Under the pieces are notes generated by a model. The model saw only the letters and a list, made by a program, of their open reading frames with translations. It was not told the DNA's origin and made no database searches. This document shows, piece after piece, positions 40,715 through 52,439 of a stretch of 64,000 nucleotides of DNA. Position numbers and translations under genes: made by a program. Numbering within the stretch: the first letter of the stretch is position 1; each line of letters begins with the position of its first letter. The DNA lies in assembly GCA_026119855.1 (NCBI GenBank), contig JAOWBW010001584.1, positions 62,001 through 126,000 of the forward strand, written 5' to 3'. The DNA is from Campanula takesimana (lineage: Eukaryota; Streptophyta; Magnoliopsida; Asterales; Campanulaceae).

Positions 40715-43463
40715 ATGGATGATGCCGCATTATCAGAGATGGACATCGTTGAGAATGTAAATTGCAGTTATAATTCACATGAACATGATATGGTTGATGA
40801 TGAAGTTGTAACAGAGAAAGAAATGGGACATGAAGAACAAGAATTCAGTTTGACCAAGAAGCATGAAGAGCCAAAAAAGGGAATGTCATTTGATAGTGTT
40901 GAAGCTTTGATTGATTATTACAAAGGTTATGGCATTCAAGTAGGTTTTACCATAAGCAAAAGAACGTCGTCAAAGGGAAATTATGATGATGTGACTAGAT
41001 ACGTTACTGTTGCGTGCAGTCGGAGTGGCAAGTCAAAGCGGAAGTCGAAAAACATATTTAAGACACGACCAATTTCAAAAACAGATTGCCAGGCTAAGGT
41101 TAATGCCGTGCTCCACGAGAATGGAAAGTGGCTCGTGACTGGAGTGGTGCTTGATCATAACCACTCATTAAGTCCAGGGAAAATCCCTTTGCATAGGAGC
41201 ATTAGAAAGATCCAACCACATGTCAAAAGACAACTTCTACTATATTCTAATGCTGGGATAAGGGTAAATCAAAGTATAACTGCAGTGGCGGTCGAGGCCA
41301 ATGGACATGAAAATTTAACATTTATTGAGAAAGATGCTCGTAACTTCATTGAAAAGCAAAAGAGATTGAACCTTGGTAACGGTGATGCGGAGGCGCTTCA
41401 AAATTACTTCATGAAGGTTCAAGCTACAGATTCTAACTTCTTTTTTACAATGGATTTGGATGAGGAAAATCGTTTAAGGAATTTATTCTGGGCTGACGCG
41501 CGGAGTATAGCAGCGTATGAAGAGTTTGGTGATGTCGTCACATTTGACACAACCTACTTAACTAATAGGTATGACATGCCATTTGCTCCTTTTGTAGGGG
41601 TAAATCACCATGGACACTCAATATTGTTTGGTTGCGGTTTGATTTAAAATGAAAATACAGAGACATTTAAATGGTTGTTTAGATCTTGGCTTACGTGCAT
41701 GTCAAACCATGCTCCAAATGCCATCATAACTGACCAAGATAGGGCTATGCAAAAAGCAATTGAAATTGTATTTCCAAATGCTAAGCATAGATGGTGTTTG
41801 TGGCACATAATGAAAAAGTTGCCAGAAAAATTTGGAGGGCACACTCAATATGAGGACATCAACAAAGCACTCCAGAAAAGCGTATATAATTCTCTTTCTC
41901 GCGACGAGTTTGAAGCTAGTTGGAAGAAAATGATCGAGAAGTTTGAACTTCAAGATAAAGAAAGGGTTGATAGGGTTGTATAATTATTAGAGGCAGCGAT
42001 GGGTTCCTTGTTTTGTTAAAGATTGTTTTTGGGCTGGAATGTCTACTACACAACGAAGTGAAAGCATGAATTCATTTTTTGATGGATATGTCAATGCAAA
42101 GACTACATTAAAGGAATTTGTTGAAAAGTATGAGCATGCACTTAGAAGTAAAATGAGGAAAGAAAAAGAAGATGATGTTAAGTCTTTCCATTCCTGGATT
42201 CCCATTATAACTCTTTATTCGATGGAAAAACAAATCCAGGAAGTTTACACCACGGCAAAGTTTAGGGAGTTTCAAGTAGAGTTGACGGGGAAAATGTATT
42301 GTGAAGTTGGTTGTTTAGAAACTTGTGGATCAATTTCAAATTATGATGTATCGGAGGATCTATTAATTGAGGAAAACATAAGGAAAATACGATTTAAAGT
42401 TTGTCTTGTCAAGGAAGAGATAAATGGCGAATGTGATGTGAAGTGCAATTGTCGCTTGTTTGAATTTCGAGGAATATTGTGCAAGCATGTTATCGCGGTG
42501 CTTTTGAAGGAAAATGTATATTCAATTCCAGAAAAATACATTTTGAGAAGATGGAGAAAGGATATAAAGAGACGTCATACAAAGGTTAGGGTGAGTTATA
42601 GTGATTGGAGTGTCTCAGAAGAAGGACGTCGATATGATAAAATGTGTAGTAATTTCTATGAAGTTGCAGACATGGCATATGAGTTTGAAGAAAAGTGCAA
42701 CTTGGTTAATGAGAAGATAGAAGCGCTAAAACAAGAACTAATTCAAGATGAGAAATCTTCTAATACTAGTGAGCATTCTCCAAATTTAGGTTCCAGTAAA
42801 GTATCTGAAGAACCAGCAAAAGGAAGCAAAACAATTCATACTCCATTGGCTGTTCGTTGCAAAGGACGACCACCGGGCAATAGGTTGAAATCCAAGGTTG
42901 AACAAGCAGTAACAAGGAAAAGAAAAAAGAACACCAGTGTGGGGTCTAAAGAGATAACAAATGCTGGAAAAGGAGAACAAAAAGTATGCTATTACAAGTT
43001 ATTATTCTTTTGTCTTCTCAAAATTATAAAATGCATAATTATCTATTGATTGAGAATTTTGATACTTTGATAGGTTTCATCAAGAAGAGGCAGGAAGAAG
43101 GCTAATTTCGCTGTGGCTCAACAAGGGGAAAAAACATGCGACAGTAACAACAGAGAGGTATTCTAATAGCGTGATACTTTTTAACTTTGTTTACATTTTA
43201 ATTTTTGACATACTTCTTCCGTCCCAAAATAATCTTCACATTTGCCTTATTTCAAAATGGGAAGATCATTTTGGGTCGGATGGAGTATTTACTTACTGAT
43301 TTCATACTTTTTTAGAAACATCCTAGCACTTTAAGCGAGCGGTCTGACATGAATGAAACTCAAGAGATCGCTTATATTAAGGTTCTTCATTTTGCATTAA
43401 TCTTACCTTATTCATATTTTATAGTCTGACATGAATGAAACTCAAGAGATCGCTTGTATTAAG
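40715..43463 (+). pseudogene. FAR1/FHY3-like MULE transposase
   Basis: Starts MDDAALSEMDIVE at 40715, just after an acceptor-like ACATAG. Residues ~58-152: FAR1 DNA-binding domain (SFDSVEALIDYYKGYG, then DCQAKVNAVL, DHNHSLSP). Residues ~250 onward: MULE DDE transposase (VVTFDTTYL with the first D at ~278, IITDQDRAM, RWCLWHIMKKLPEKF). At 42440-42490: SWIM zinc finger (CNCRLFEFRGILCKHVIAVL). Later a basic RGRP-like AT-hook region. Donor and acceptor sites suggest introns after 42983 and short exons 43074-43157, 43316-43381 and 43425-43463. Lesions: TAA at 41645-41647 and at about 41981-41983 (both one C to T change from CAA), and a one-base shift at about 41996. It would bind and cut its own ends in the nucleus, but as read it is broken. 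Confidence 0.88.
43213..43288. repeat. Very short Stowaway-like insertion in a transposase intron
   Basis: CTTCCGTCCCAAAATAATCT and the inverse (AGATCATTTTGGGTCGGATGG) pair over about 75 bases. The ends match the Stowaway consensus with a few changes. It lies in the predicted intron before the exon at 43316. Confidence 0.5.
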
Positions 43464-43700
43464 GTTGTTCATTAGTAAAATATTTCAGTAATTCAGTTTT
43501 TGAGTGGTTTATTTGTTTATTATGAAGGAATCTCAAATTACGCAAGTTATCAGTGGACATGTATGTGATGCACATACATCTGGTCACCAACAGGTAATTC
43601 AAAGCATCATCTTTTATAGTTTGTAAATATTATATACTACATATTTGTATTAAACAACAAAATGTTGTATATTGTTTTGTAGAACTATCCAAACTGATGA

Positions 43701-44681
43701 GATGCGTGAGATAAGGGGCTGATGGAGATAACAAATCCATCGAGAAGCAACAATACGAGGCGTTTTTGGTGTTATTGACATATGAATGTGTTATGTACAT
43801 CTTAGAGCAATTCTGTCATTTACTTTTAAACATTTTTTGTGGTTTAGTACTATGTAAGGGTATGTATCCCAAATTCTCTTTGAAGAGTGTGGAAGATGTT
43901 CTTTTTTTTGCAGTTGTACTTGAGCAAAGAAAGGGATTTACAATGCATAAGCTGATTTTCTTGTTGTTGGACCTTACAGTCTATTTGTTACTCCTTTGGG
44001 TGTAAATCACACCCTATGTACTTCCCTTTGTACCAACAAATGAATATACATGAGAGATGCAACCAAATAAAATGACAGACTAATGCCATGAGCTGCACAA
44101 TTAGATTTGTATTGCATTAAGAACTCTGAATCTATTATACAACATAATTAAGGTATTATACAAAATGGATGATTTTTACATTGAAAACAACCAGACTCTT
44201 TGAGGTTCAGAGTAGCGGAACCGAATAAATGGCACATCTGTTCTTACTAACTTCATCTTACTAGCTTCGATATTGTTGATGTAACTGCCAACAATAGCAA
44301 AAAGGAGCAGCAGAGCAGTAAAGGAACATGAAGAATTGCGTAATCAAATGGAAGCTAGCTTGGGGTGGATAACCTGTCACAAACTGGGATTTTGTGTACA
44401 ATTGGAACTAAGGCAGCTAAACCAACTGTTTTTACTTTTCACACTCCTCATGAACAATCTGATAACATTCGAACGAACCTGATGATCAAACCAAGCAATA
44501 ACAATCTGATAACATTTGAATGAACCTGAGTAGCAAGCTCAATCTGAGATCAATGATATACACAGACTCAAAATTAGGCGCTATATTGCTCACGATTTAA
44601 TTCTAGGCCAAACTCCTAGGAAATTGACTTTAGGGTAAAATCAATCCAAGATAGAGGCCAACTTCATTGCAGCCCAAACTT
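43701..44681. other. Non-coding interior of the FAR1-type MULE
   Basis: Lies between the 3' end of the transposase region and the minus-strand ORF. It contains a leucine-rich open frame (43766-44005) that is probably 3' untranslated sequence. No other feature is supported. Confidence 0.35.
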
Positions 44682-44996
44682 TCAATGCATAATAAGGAAT
44701 TTATCTGTGCGTTTGAAAATGTTCTTGGAATGGATAGGCACCATGTAATCACTCTTCTCCCTGGAACGAATATGAAGCCTGAGGTGAAATTGAGGATGAT
44801 GCCGAACAAGTGATCTATTGCGGCGGCCGCTTTTGTAGCGTCTAAACAGGAATTTGATGTGAGCGATGTCGTAGGGGTTCACACGAGAGGGAAATACGGA
44901 ACCGTGGATCTCAAAGCGGGGCAAGAGGTCAACGATCCAGAGACTGTCGGTGTCGTCGCCGGGAAAGTGAAGAGTTGTTGTTGAAGTCGAAGACAA
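44682..44996 (-). CDS. Small minus-strand ORF of the FAR1-type MULE
   Basis: 104 codons, starting 170 bases from the right end of the element and pointing inward towards the transposase gene. It reads FPGDDTDSLWIVDLLPRFEI, a basic middle (FLFRRYKSGRRNRSLVRHH) and ends KRTDKFLIMH. I do not recognise a family. The position and direction recall mudrB in maize MuDR, the second convergent gene that starts near the other inverted repeat, but no sequence similarity to mudrB is claimed. It could equally be a captured host exon or a chance frame. Confidence 0.4.
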   Translation of the reverse strand: MSSTSTTTLHFPGDDTDSLWIVDLLPRFEIHGSVFPSRVNPYDIAHIKFLFRRYKSGRRNRSLVRHHPQFHLRLHIRSREKSDYMVPIHSKNIFKRTDKFLIMH

Positions 44997-45205
44997 ATTG
45001 ATAATTAGAATTACGTTTATTTATTTTTCCTTTTTAATTTTTAACTATAGTTTGTAGGAATGGTTAAGAGTTCATTAAAATTGAGGGTCCCATGATATCC
45101 AACTCAGCCTCCACATCATTTTGTGACTTTTGTGTTTGTGGGCATTTTGTGCCCCTAGTATTACCCTTACTTTTTTATTAGTAGGACCCACTTGTTATAC
45201 TCACA

Positions 45206-45985
45206 CAGTGGCGGATCTGAGAATCTTGATCACCAGGTGCACTAGCGGCGTATCCAGGATTTGAGGTAAGGGTGCGCATTTTCTTTGGGGGTTCGGGGCG
45301 GAGCCCCCGATTTTTTTTTTTTTTGGGTCCAGTCAATTAGAGGAAGTAAATGCAGAGAATTCTAATGCACTAAATAAGACGAGATAAAGTTAACAACAGT
45401 CAACTAGCTGCAAGCATGTAAGTTTGCTAAAAAATATCCATGAAATAACCATTCAAACACATATACATTTAAAATCAAACATTTAATAAACACATAAATT
45501 GAAATCACCCATGAAATTAGAAGAACAATGTCAAAGCCCCAAATTGTAGTTCAAATCCTAAATTTCTGTTAAATCCAATTTGAAGAGAAATAATGAGATT
45601 TGAGAGATGAAAACTTACAAAAAGGGAAGAAGATGGGTAAGATGTCGCCGGCGTCACTAGTTGCCGCCTTGCCGGTTGGAGCCTGGAAGTTGCCGATTGC
45701 GATTGGAGGTTGCCGATTGCGTCGGTGTCGTCGCACTCCTGTTTTCTCCTCTCTTTTTTTTCTGCGCTCTCTCTGATCTCTCTGTCTCTCAATTTGTCCA
45801 AACAATGAAATAAGTCACTTAAATGAAGTGGGTAAATTTTAATTTTTCTAAGTTCACACACTCACCAAGAATATAATAGCTTACTTTTATTATTTTGGCG
45901 GTGCACTTAGTAAAAAAAAAAATTAAATTTTTTGGGTTGACCAGGTGCAAGTGCACCACCTAGCACTAACACAAATCCGCCCCTG
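45206..45985. mobile_element. Non-autonomous hAT element (copy B only)
   Basis: The ends are CAGTGGCGGATCTG and the inverse of CAGGGGCGGATTTG. The flanks are TACTCACA (45198-45205) and TACTCCCA (45986-45993), an 8-bp target-site duplication with one change, as for hAT. 780 bp, no transposase. Internally it has 'ACTAGCGGCGTATCCAGGAT', which is itself like an hAT end, so a second insertion may be nested. Copy A has the empty site at about 1700-1715. Confidence 0.75.
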
Positions 45986-47770
45986 TACTCCCAACTTCTT
46001 TTCATTTATTATTCCCCACCCACTTTCTCTCTCCTTCATACTCACAACACCTACTTTTCAAACAACTTTTTATAATAAAAGATTATTATTCCTTAATCCC
46101 CGTGTCAGACCAAGAATCTTATTTCGGATGGGACGGAGGGAGTATTATAGATACTTAATATTATTATACAACATTTTAAAAAAATAGACTTATTAAAATA
46201 TAAAAAAAATCTACATTCTTATTTAAAAGGATTAATTAAAATTTAATAGAAACTTTAACAAAGTAAATTAAAAAAAAAATAAAAAAACCCAGCAAGAACA
46301 GTAAGCCTCCATAGAAAAATTTATTGCTCCTTCCCCTTCGTCTTTCCTTTTTCCGGCCACTCCATGCCGCTGCTGTCCTCACCTCTCGTTCCTTCTTTTC
46401 TCTCTAGCAAACTAAAACTTCAGTAAAAGAAAGACAAAAAACCCAGCAAACTATAACCCCCTTTCTACATCCTCTGGTTCATTGAATCAGCACGTTCACT
46501 GACCGGCGCCGGAATTGAACATGATAGAGAGGTGCTTGGATAATCTGACACCTTTCATACTTACCTAGTTCTTCGTTCACGAATTTCTTCATCTAGAAAT
46601 GAAGTTCATCAATTTAGGTGTTTTGATTTGATTTTGGGTCTTTGGCTTTGATTTGATTTCAAATGGTTGGTGGGTGTTGGGTTTAGTGAAGCCTATAAGT
46701 GATGGTGGCAGAGGGACGGTGGCGGTTGGAGTAAGGAGGAGCATAGGTGTGGCAAGGAAGAAGGCGTTGGTGTGGTGGTTGGAGAGGATGGTGTGGCCGG
46801 AGGGATGTTGAATATGGGTTGGATTTTAGGGGTTAGGGTTGGGGATGAAGATGGGGATGGTGCTGGGGTGTAATATTTGGAGAGAGTGATTTTCAATTTC
46901 ACCCATTATCTCCAAACTCTTTCATTTGACCCCTCAATAGTTACTATAAACTTTGAACTAACGAATTCGTTGATCACGTGCCATGCACATGGCACTTAAC
47001 TGACTTTTCTAACGATTTCCTTCAAAAAGCCCTTAACTGGCGAAAAATTTAGATATTGAGCCCTGATCTAGCCAAAAAAAAACCGAGACCCCTTTTAGAC
47101 GCACCCCCATGGAGTTCAGGCCCTAAATTGTCATTAACCCTAGATAATATAGTCTTCTGGATATAATTTATGAAGCATCTGGTGAGAAAAGAAAACTGAA
47201 AAGAACCTTTGAGACTGATATCCAGAAACTTAGAGACAGATAGCTAGAACCTTTAAAAGTGATAGCCGGAAGGTTTTTTTTTTAAAAAAATTGAAGAGCA
47301 GTTGCTGTGTTAGTAGATAGCCAGAAACAATGTTTAGGATGACCAGTTGGTTTGTTACGAAGATCCAGCAAGTGTGTTGAGGAGCGCCAGATGATTAAGA
47401 AAAACACGTTTTTCCTAATCGCTAGGAAAAACGCGTTTTACTGGAGACTAACTCGTAGTCTATACATATAGTCAAATATTTATGAGTGTTATTAATCATT
47501 GTGTTGAGTGGCCATTATATTATTTTATCAAAATTATTGATGATTATTATTGATATTACTTTCCATGTCTTTTATAGGTCAAATGTAATTGATTTCAAGA
47601 ACTTATGCTCTAGTTCGTTATTTATGGCATTTCAACCGAAGTCTTGAGCCTTAACTCGCTTGCCCTAATGACAAAATTTTTTGTAGATCTGCGGGTGACA
47701 TAATGGTCTATTCATGAGGGAGATAAATTTTCTTCCCATTGCTCGCAGTATGGTATATGGTTCGGGATAA

Positions 47771-47932
47771 AATAGTGATAACGAACGGGCGAGGCGAGCC
47801 CTAGCCATAGAAAGATTACTAAGATTACCCCTTTCTGCCAATCACTTTGAAGGTGTGCCTAAGAAGTATTGGGGAACGATTCAGGAGGGTACTGGTGTTT
47901 ACGGCAGTGACGATTCCGACGATGATATTTAA
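47771..47932 (+). pseudogene. Unknown C-terminal coding exon (copy B)
   Basis: The same frame as 3527-3706, with one amino-acid change (R to Q in the TIREG segment) and others, and a GAA to TAA change that ends it six codons early. Family unknown. Confidence 0.35.
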
Positions 47933-48094
47933 AGCAAGGATGATTTGTAACTAATAAGCATGTGCCTAAGAAGTACTCCCTCCGTCTCATAACAATGTGC
48001 ACACTTTTAAGTGTGCACACAAATTATTGTTATTTTTATTATTTTTTTGCTGGGCAACAAAATTTATTAATAGATCATGAGGTTAATAGATGAT

Positions 48095-49727
48095 TGGGGC
48101 TTAGGCACATGGGATCTTTAAACCAAGCTTGCCTAGCCAAAACAGCATGGAGAATCTTCTCAAATCCGGGACGTCTGTTAAGCTCCGCTATCAAGTATAA
48201 GTATCACCAAAACAGCTCTTCCCTGGACACTAGAAACTCTCAACAAGGGTCCTGGGGTTGGAAAAGTATATCATGGGGAAAAGATCTAATAAAGAAGAAC
48301 ATTCACTGGAGAGTGAAAAGTTGCCTCACCATTCAAGCCCTCAAAGATAACTGGATCCCAAATTGTCCAGACTTCACATCCAACACCTCTTTACAAACTA
48401 GCATCCCAAACCTCCTCGTGGCTGATCTGATAAACAGGAATACAAACTCTTGGAAAGCTCCTTTGATAAAACAACTCTACCCCCCACACATAGCAGAGTC
48501 TATCCTTTCATCATACATTCCTTCTCAAGGACAAGATGATCAGGTATGGTCGTTCACCATTCATGGCATCTACACAATCAAGTCTGGATATTACAAGAGC
48601 CTGGCAAATCATAAAGACATAGAAGGTCTCCTACATGACCCTTCACCCCCGGAACACCAAAAAATGTGGAGGACTTTGTGGAACTCTCCGCTGGAACCAA
48701 AACACAAAATCTTCATGTGGAGATTTCTCAATAACACTCTACCCACAAATCAGCAGCTTGCTAGGAGGAATTGTGCACCATCCCCTCTCTGTCCAAATTT
48801 CTCTACGCATGATGAATCACCACTCCATCTATTTTTCACGTGTTGGTATGCGCAACAAATTTGGATAACATCACCTATTCCTCTCTCTCCAACTCCCGTG
48901 GACAATCCAACTTCCACACTATCTAATTGGTTAGCTCAGTGGATTAATTTTAAGCTGGAACCAGAAGATCTATACCTTCTGATTTACATTTGCTGGGAAA
49001 TATGGCTAATCAGAAACAAAGTTATTTTTCACCTATCATCCCCTGAGATAGACGGTATCATCCCCCCGAGCTATGGCACATATTAAAAGACTAAAAAGAA
49101 CCAGAGGGAGATACTGCAACAAAAAGCGAAAGAAAGAGACTCACGTACTACGGTGACTTCAAGAAACCAGAACAATCTGTCTTCAGAACGGAGTTTAAAT
49201 TCAATGAATGGCAAGACTCTGGAAGACTACCTCAAAAACTCGGAACCACGAAATAGCCTTGTTCTCATAACAGATGGTGCATGGAAGAAGGGATCGCCCT
49301 GGTAGGTATTGGATGGTAATTATGGGATGCGACAAGTGGAAGGCTAGCCATAGAGAGTTCATCTCATAAAACGAGCTCGAGCATCCACACAGAATGCCTA
49401 GCAATTCTAAAAGTGCTTGATTGGTCAGAGAAACACAACTTCAAAAGGATTGAACTTCTCACGGACTCTCAATTAGCAAGATCCTACATCAGTAATCAAT
49501 TAATTCCACCATCGAGTCTTGATCCGCTTATCCAAGATATAAAATCTTTAATTGAGAAAGTTATTATATTCAGTATTTGTAAAGTGGACAGAAAGACTGT
49601 CCACTATGCTCACATGAATGCTAGTTTCGCTAGAAAAATGTACCTTAATTTTGTAGGTCTTGAGCCTACTTTTCTTTACAATTAATATAAATATCGTTTA
49701 TCTTAAAAAAAAAAAAAAAAAAAAAAA
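48095..49727 (+). mobile_element. 5'-truncated L1-type LINE (copy B)
   Basis: The target-site duplication AATAGATGAT at 48085-48094 is partly visible after the poly-A (49705-49727), where GATGATGATGAGG follows. Same insertion as 3851-5478. Confidence 0.88.
48104..49690 (+). pseudogene. LINE ORF2 C-terminus, zf-RVT frame open (copy B)
   Basis: Here the zf-RVT part is in one open frame (48094-49086): SLNQACLAKTAWRIFSNPGR, WSFTIHGIYTIKSGYYKS, then FMWRFLNNTLPTNQQLAR with the Cys/His cluster CAPSPLCPNFSTHDESPLHL. The frame is lost near 49080. The RNase H part is broken by a stop after GSPW (about 49303) and only its second half is open (49413-49685, LLTDSQLARSYI). Dead, but better preserved in the first domain than copy A. 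Confidence 0.85.
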
Positions 49728-50415
49728 GATGATGATGAGGGAACATATATTGCAACCATGAGAAACAAGAGACGATCAATGACTCACAACCACAATAATA
49801 CAAGGAGGGAATAGTATTGGGTATTTTATTGTGAGTATGAAAAATGAGGTAGAAGAGAGAAAGTAAGGTAGAGAATAGTAGTGGGTAATTATTGTGAGTA
49901 TGACAAGTGTGTCCCCCTGAATAAAAAAAAATTCATTTTAAGAAAGTGTGACTTATTAATGAAACGCCCAAAATGAAAAATGAAAGTTTGTATGCATTGT
50001 TTGTTATGAGACGGAGGGACTAAATGTTATAAAGGCCAAGTAATGACTAGGAGATGTTTGACCACTTTTTTGTCGTGGCTTATTTACTGTGTTCATGTAG
50101 TGTTTAGAAGGATCAATGTCCCCAAGTAGGTTTTTACCTTTTTTTGGTTCATGTTCAAGGTTTTTTAACTTTTAACCAGGAAGTTGGTTTTCATGGATAT
50201 GTAATAAACATGGGTATTCTCTTAATGAATCATGTTTAATAATTGCCTATTGTTCTCTCTCCACAAAGGATGTGTGTTTTCAACAAACCCAAGCAATCTA
50301 AAATCATTAAAACACCATACTAAAAAAACTTGAAGCGTACGCTGCACTAAGGCTTCGTTTTTCTGGCGTAAACGACTTCCGGAAAATGTTTTCTAGAAAA
50401 TGAGATAAACATGTA

Positions 50416-50594
50416 CTCCCTCCGTCCCCAAATGATCTTCTCATTTGACATTTTTCATTGTCCCAAAAAATTCTTCACATTTCTACAACCTAGGCTTAAA
50501 AGTGCCCAAACAAAACATGACTAGTGAATCAAGTGTTCATATCCTTAAAAAGTTTGAATAGTCAAATGTGAAGATCATATTGGGACGGAGGGAG
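50416..50594. mobile_element. Intact Stowaway-like MITE (copy B only)
   Basis: CTCCCTCCGTCCCCAAATGA at the left and its inverse at the right (CATATTGGGACGGAGGGAG), flanked by TA at 50414-50415 and 50595-50596. 179 bp. Copy A reads through the site at about 6150-6165 without it. Confidence 0.9.
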
Positions 50595-50689
50595 TATTCG
50601 ATTGTATCCAATTTGGAAAAGTAACGAAACAAAACATAACCTTTCACCCATCATCTCATTAACATCCATTTATAAAAGTAAACCTTAAC

Positions 50690-50795
50690 GATAGTTACAA
50701 AAATCTTGAAATGGCAGTCTGGGTATGCATCTACCTGAAGTGTACTCTAACCAATTCAAATTTCCTCGGGTGTAAAAAAACTTGGGTCAACTTAG
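50690..50795 (-). pseudogene. Relic of an older PHT4;6-like 3' end (copy B)
   Basis: Same relic as 6290-6465, cut short here by a deletion that joins about 6365-equivalent to about 6930-equivalent sequence. Confidence 0.5.
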
Positions 50796-51329
50796 TGTAG
50801 TTAACCTATGATTATATAGATAACAGAAATTGTATTTCCTCCGTCACAAATGAATGTCCAAAATTGCAGCAATTTCGGACATTCATTTAGTGGAGTTGTT
50901 TTAAGGTGTGAATTGAGAAAAAGATGGTTCTGATTTCATTTAGTGAAGACGTACTAGCTAGAAAAGATGCCAACCTCCATTCATGTAAAGCTTGAAGGTG
51001 GTTCTGATTTCATTATAGAAGACTTGTATTGCTCGTCACCCAACCCTACACCAAATAATTAGACAAAAGACGAAAATTTTATTAGAAACGATAATGCCTG
51101 CAGCTAAGCCTCTGTATCATGCCCTGAAATTGTAGCTCAAAAAATGAAAACTTTTCACCTATCATCTTATTGATATCAAATTTTACGACAATAAACCTCA
51201 ACAAATACAGTTACAAAAATCTAGATATGACTTTTTGGGTACGCATCTACCCAAAGTGTATACTAACTAATTAAGATTTTCCTCAGGGCGTAAATTTCAA
51301 CATACTTCCATACTACAAGAAAATCTTAC

Positions 51330-52049
51330 TTCAGTCGAATATCCTCTCCCCTGTTGAAAACAATGCATAGACAAAAGAACTCAAAATGCAAAGCACACCC
51401 GGTATAAAAAACACAGCCCTCTAACTATCTGGACTTGAAAGATCAGAATCACCAGTTTTAGCAGCTTCAAGAAGTTGACCAGTAAGTTCAACTCCAACAA
51501 TCCCAGCTAGAGTGCCAGCAGTATTAGAGACCCCCATTACAATTCCCGCATATCGAGGCGCAATGTCCATATGATTAACTGCAAAACCAGCTCGTCCTAA
51601 TGCCAAGAAATCAAGTGCCACGGACGAACAGAAAACCACCCCATCAGATGTTCTGAAATGAGGAATTGCTATCAATGCAATAGAAGCAACTAAGAATCCT
51701 ATAGTATTCAAAACTTTTCTTGTTCTAGTGACGGACAAGATTCTTCTTGTGATCAAGTGGTCAGCAATCACCCCGCCAATGTTTGAAAATAAGAACATAT
51801 TTAAATAAGGCATCATCTTAGAAGACCCCATTTCTTGAAGACTAAGCTTCAAGCCCAGTTCGAAGTAAGTTGGTAGCCAATTCATAAGCACATATAAAGC
51901 ATAATGGAAAGTGAAATTATTCACAACTATAGCCCAAACTGGCAAACTCAACATGATTTTTTTTTCCATGGAATTTGTGGGGTTTTTGTTGAGTGTCCGT
52001 TTTCCATCCTCATTTTTTGACTTGCTTTAAGAGGTAGCAAAGATTCACC
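51330..52049 (-). pseudogene. PHT4;6-like transporter, C-terminal half (copy B)
   Basis: Same gene part as 7389-8318. Copy B keeps the intact C-terminal reading (STGERIFD then stop) and the CGA codon that is TGA in copy A. It has its own lesions: TGG to TAG in the SPDSW motif (about 51419-51423), two extra T in the run at about 51957-51965 that shift the frame at WKKIML, and the Copia-2 insertion at 52049/58235, which also removed six target bases. None of these is shared with copy A. Confidence 0.9.
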
Positions 52050-52413
52050 TGAAAACAAAGTGTCGTGAGGATCACATCTCACGTGCATCAAGCATGCCCA
52101 AGAGTCCTAGTTAGTGTAAGATTGTCAATATATTTTACTTTGAGTATGTAAATATTGTTCCATAAGTTTAGGGATTGATTAGGATAGATTAATAGCATGA
52201 TTATCTTTCCTTAGTAGTATGATTATCTTTCCATGTAACTAGATTTGTACATACTCTATTAAAGAAAAGGAATAGTGGGTAACCAAAACAAGTTGGGTTC
52301 CCATCTCCACAATTCAACCGTGTCCTCCTCTACTCCTTTCTTTCTTCTGCGTTTTTCTCTTCTCTTTCTCTGAGTCTTTCTGTCCTTTAATGTCTTGCAG
52401 GTGATTAATCGTT
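52050..52413 (+). repeat. 5' LTR of Copia-2
   Basis: 364 bp, starting TGAAAACAAAGTGTCGTGAG. It differs from the 3' LTR by GAGGATC/GAGGCTC and GTACATAC/GTATATAC. The TATA-like region is weak in this copy. Confidence 0.85.
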
Positions 52414-52439
52414 TGTGGTATCCAGAGCATTGTGAAGCC

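Larger units (their letters stand above)
39875..45166. mobile_element. FAR1-type MULE with transposase gene (copy B only)
   Basis: Terminal inverted repeats of about 145 bp start GGGTAATACTAGGGGCACAA and are well over 90% identical. The flanks are a perfect 9-bp TTACTTTTT (39866-39874, 45167-45175), and copy A shows the uncut site (TTATTACTTTTTTATTAG near 1672-1690). It carries a FAR1/MULE/SWIM transposase on the plus strand and a small ORF on the minus strand that starts about 170 bases inside the right end. The insertion postdates the duplication. Confidence 0.95.
38831..47140. mobile_element. Non-autonomous MULE, copy B, with nested MULE and hAT
   Basis: It starts GGGTTAATGACTATTTAGGG and ends in the inverse ...TCATTAACCC, flanked by a perfect 9-bp TAGATAATA (38822-38830, 47141-47149). 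It is the same insertion as 633-2879, so it predates the duplication. Total 8310 bp, of which 5292 bp is a FAR1-type MULE and about 780 bp an hAT element. Confidence 0.9.
38549..47441. repeat. Palindrome-ended inverted-repeat element (copy B), with nested insertions
   Basis: The ends match those of 367-3198: GTAAAACGCGTTTTAC at 38549-38564 and the inverse motifs ending at 47441. It is longer than in copy A because the nested MULE (38831-47140) has taken in a second MULE and an hAT element. The equivalent of the inner repeat (1012-1411) is at about 39212-39602. Confidence 0.5.
47976..50020. mobile_element. Stowaway-like MITE split by a LINE (copy B)
   Basis: The same nested pair as 3732-5763, with CTCCCTCCGTCTCATAACAA ends and TA flanks (47974-47975, 50021-50022). 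Confidence 0.75.

Noticed and set aside
43766..44005. 79-codon leucine-rich frame downstream of the MULE transposase
   Set aside because: Likely 3' untranslated sequence; composition is that of T-rich DNA, with no conserved motif.
45517..45861. 114-codon minus-strand frame in the hAT element
   Set aside because: Low-complexity, no hAT transposase motifs (no dimerisation domain). The element is non-autonomous.
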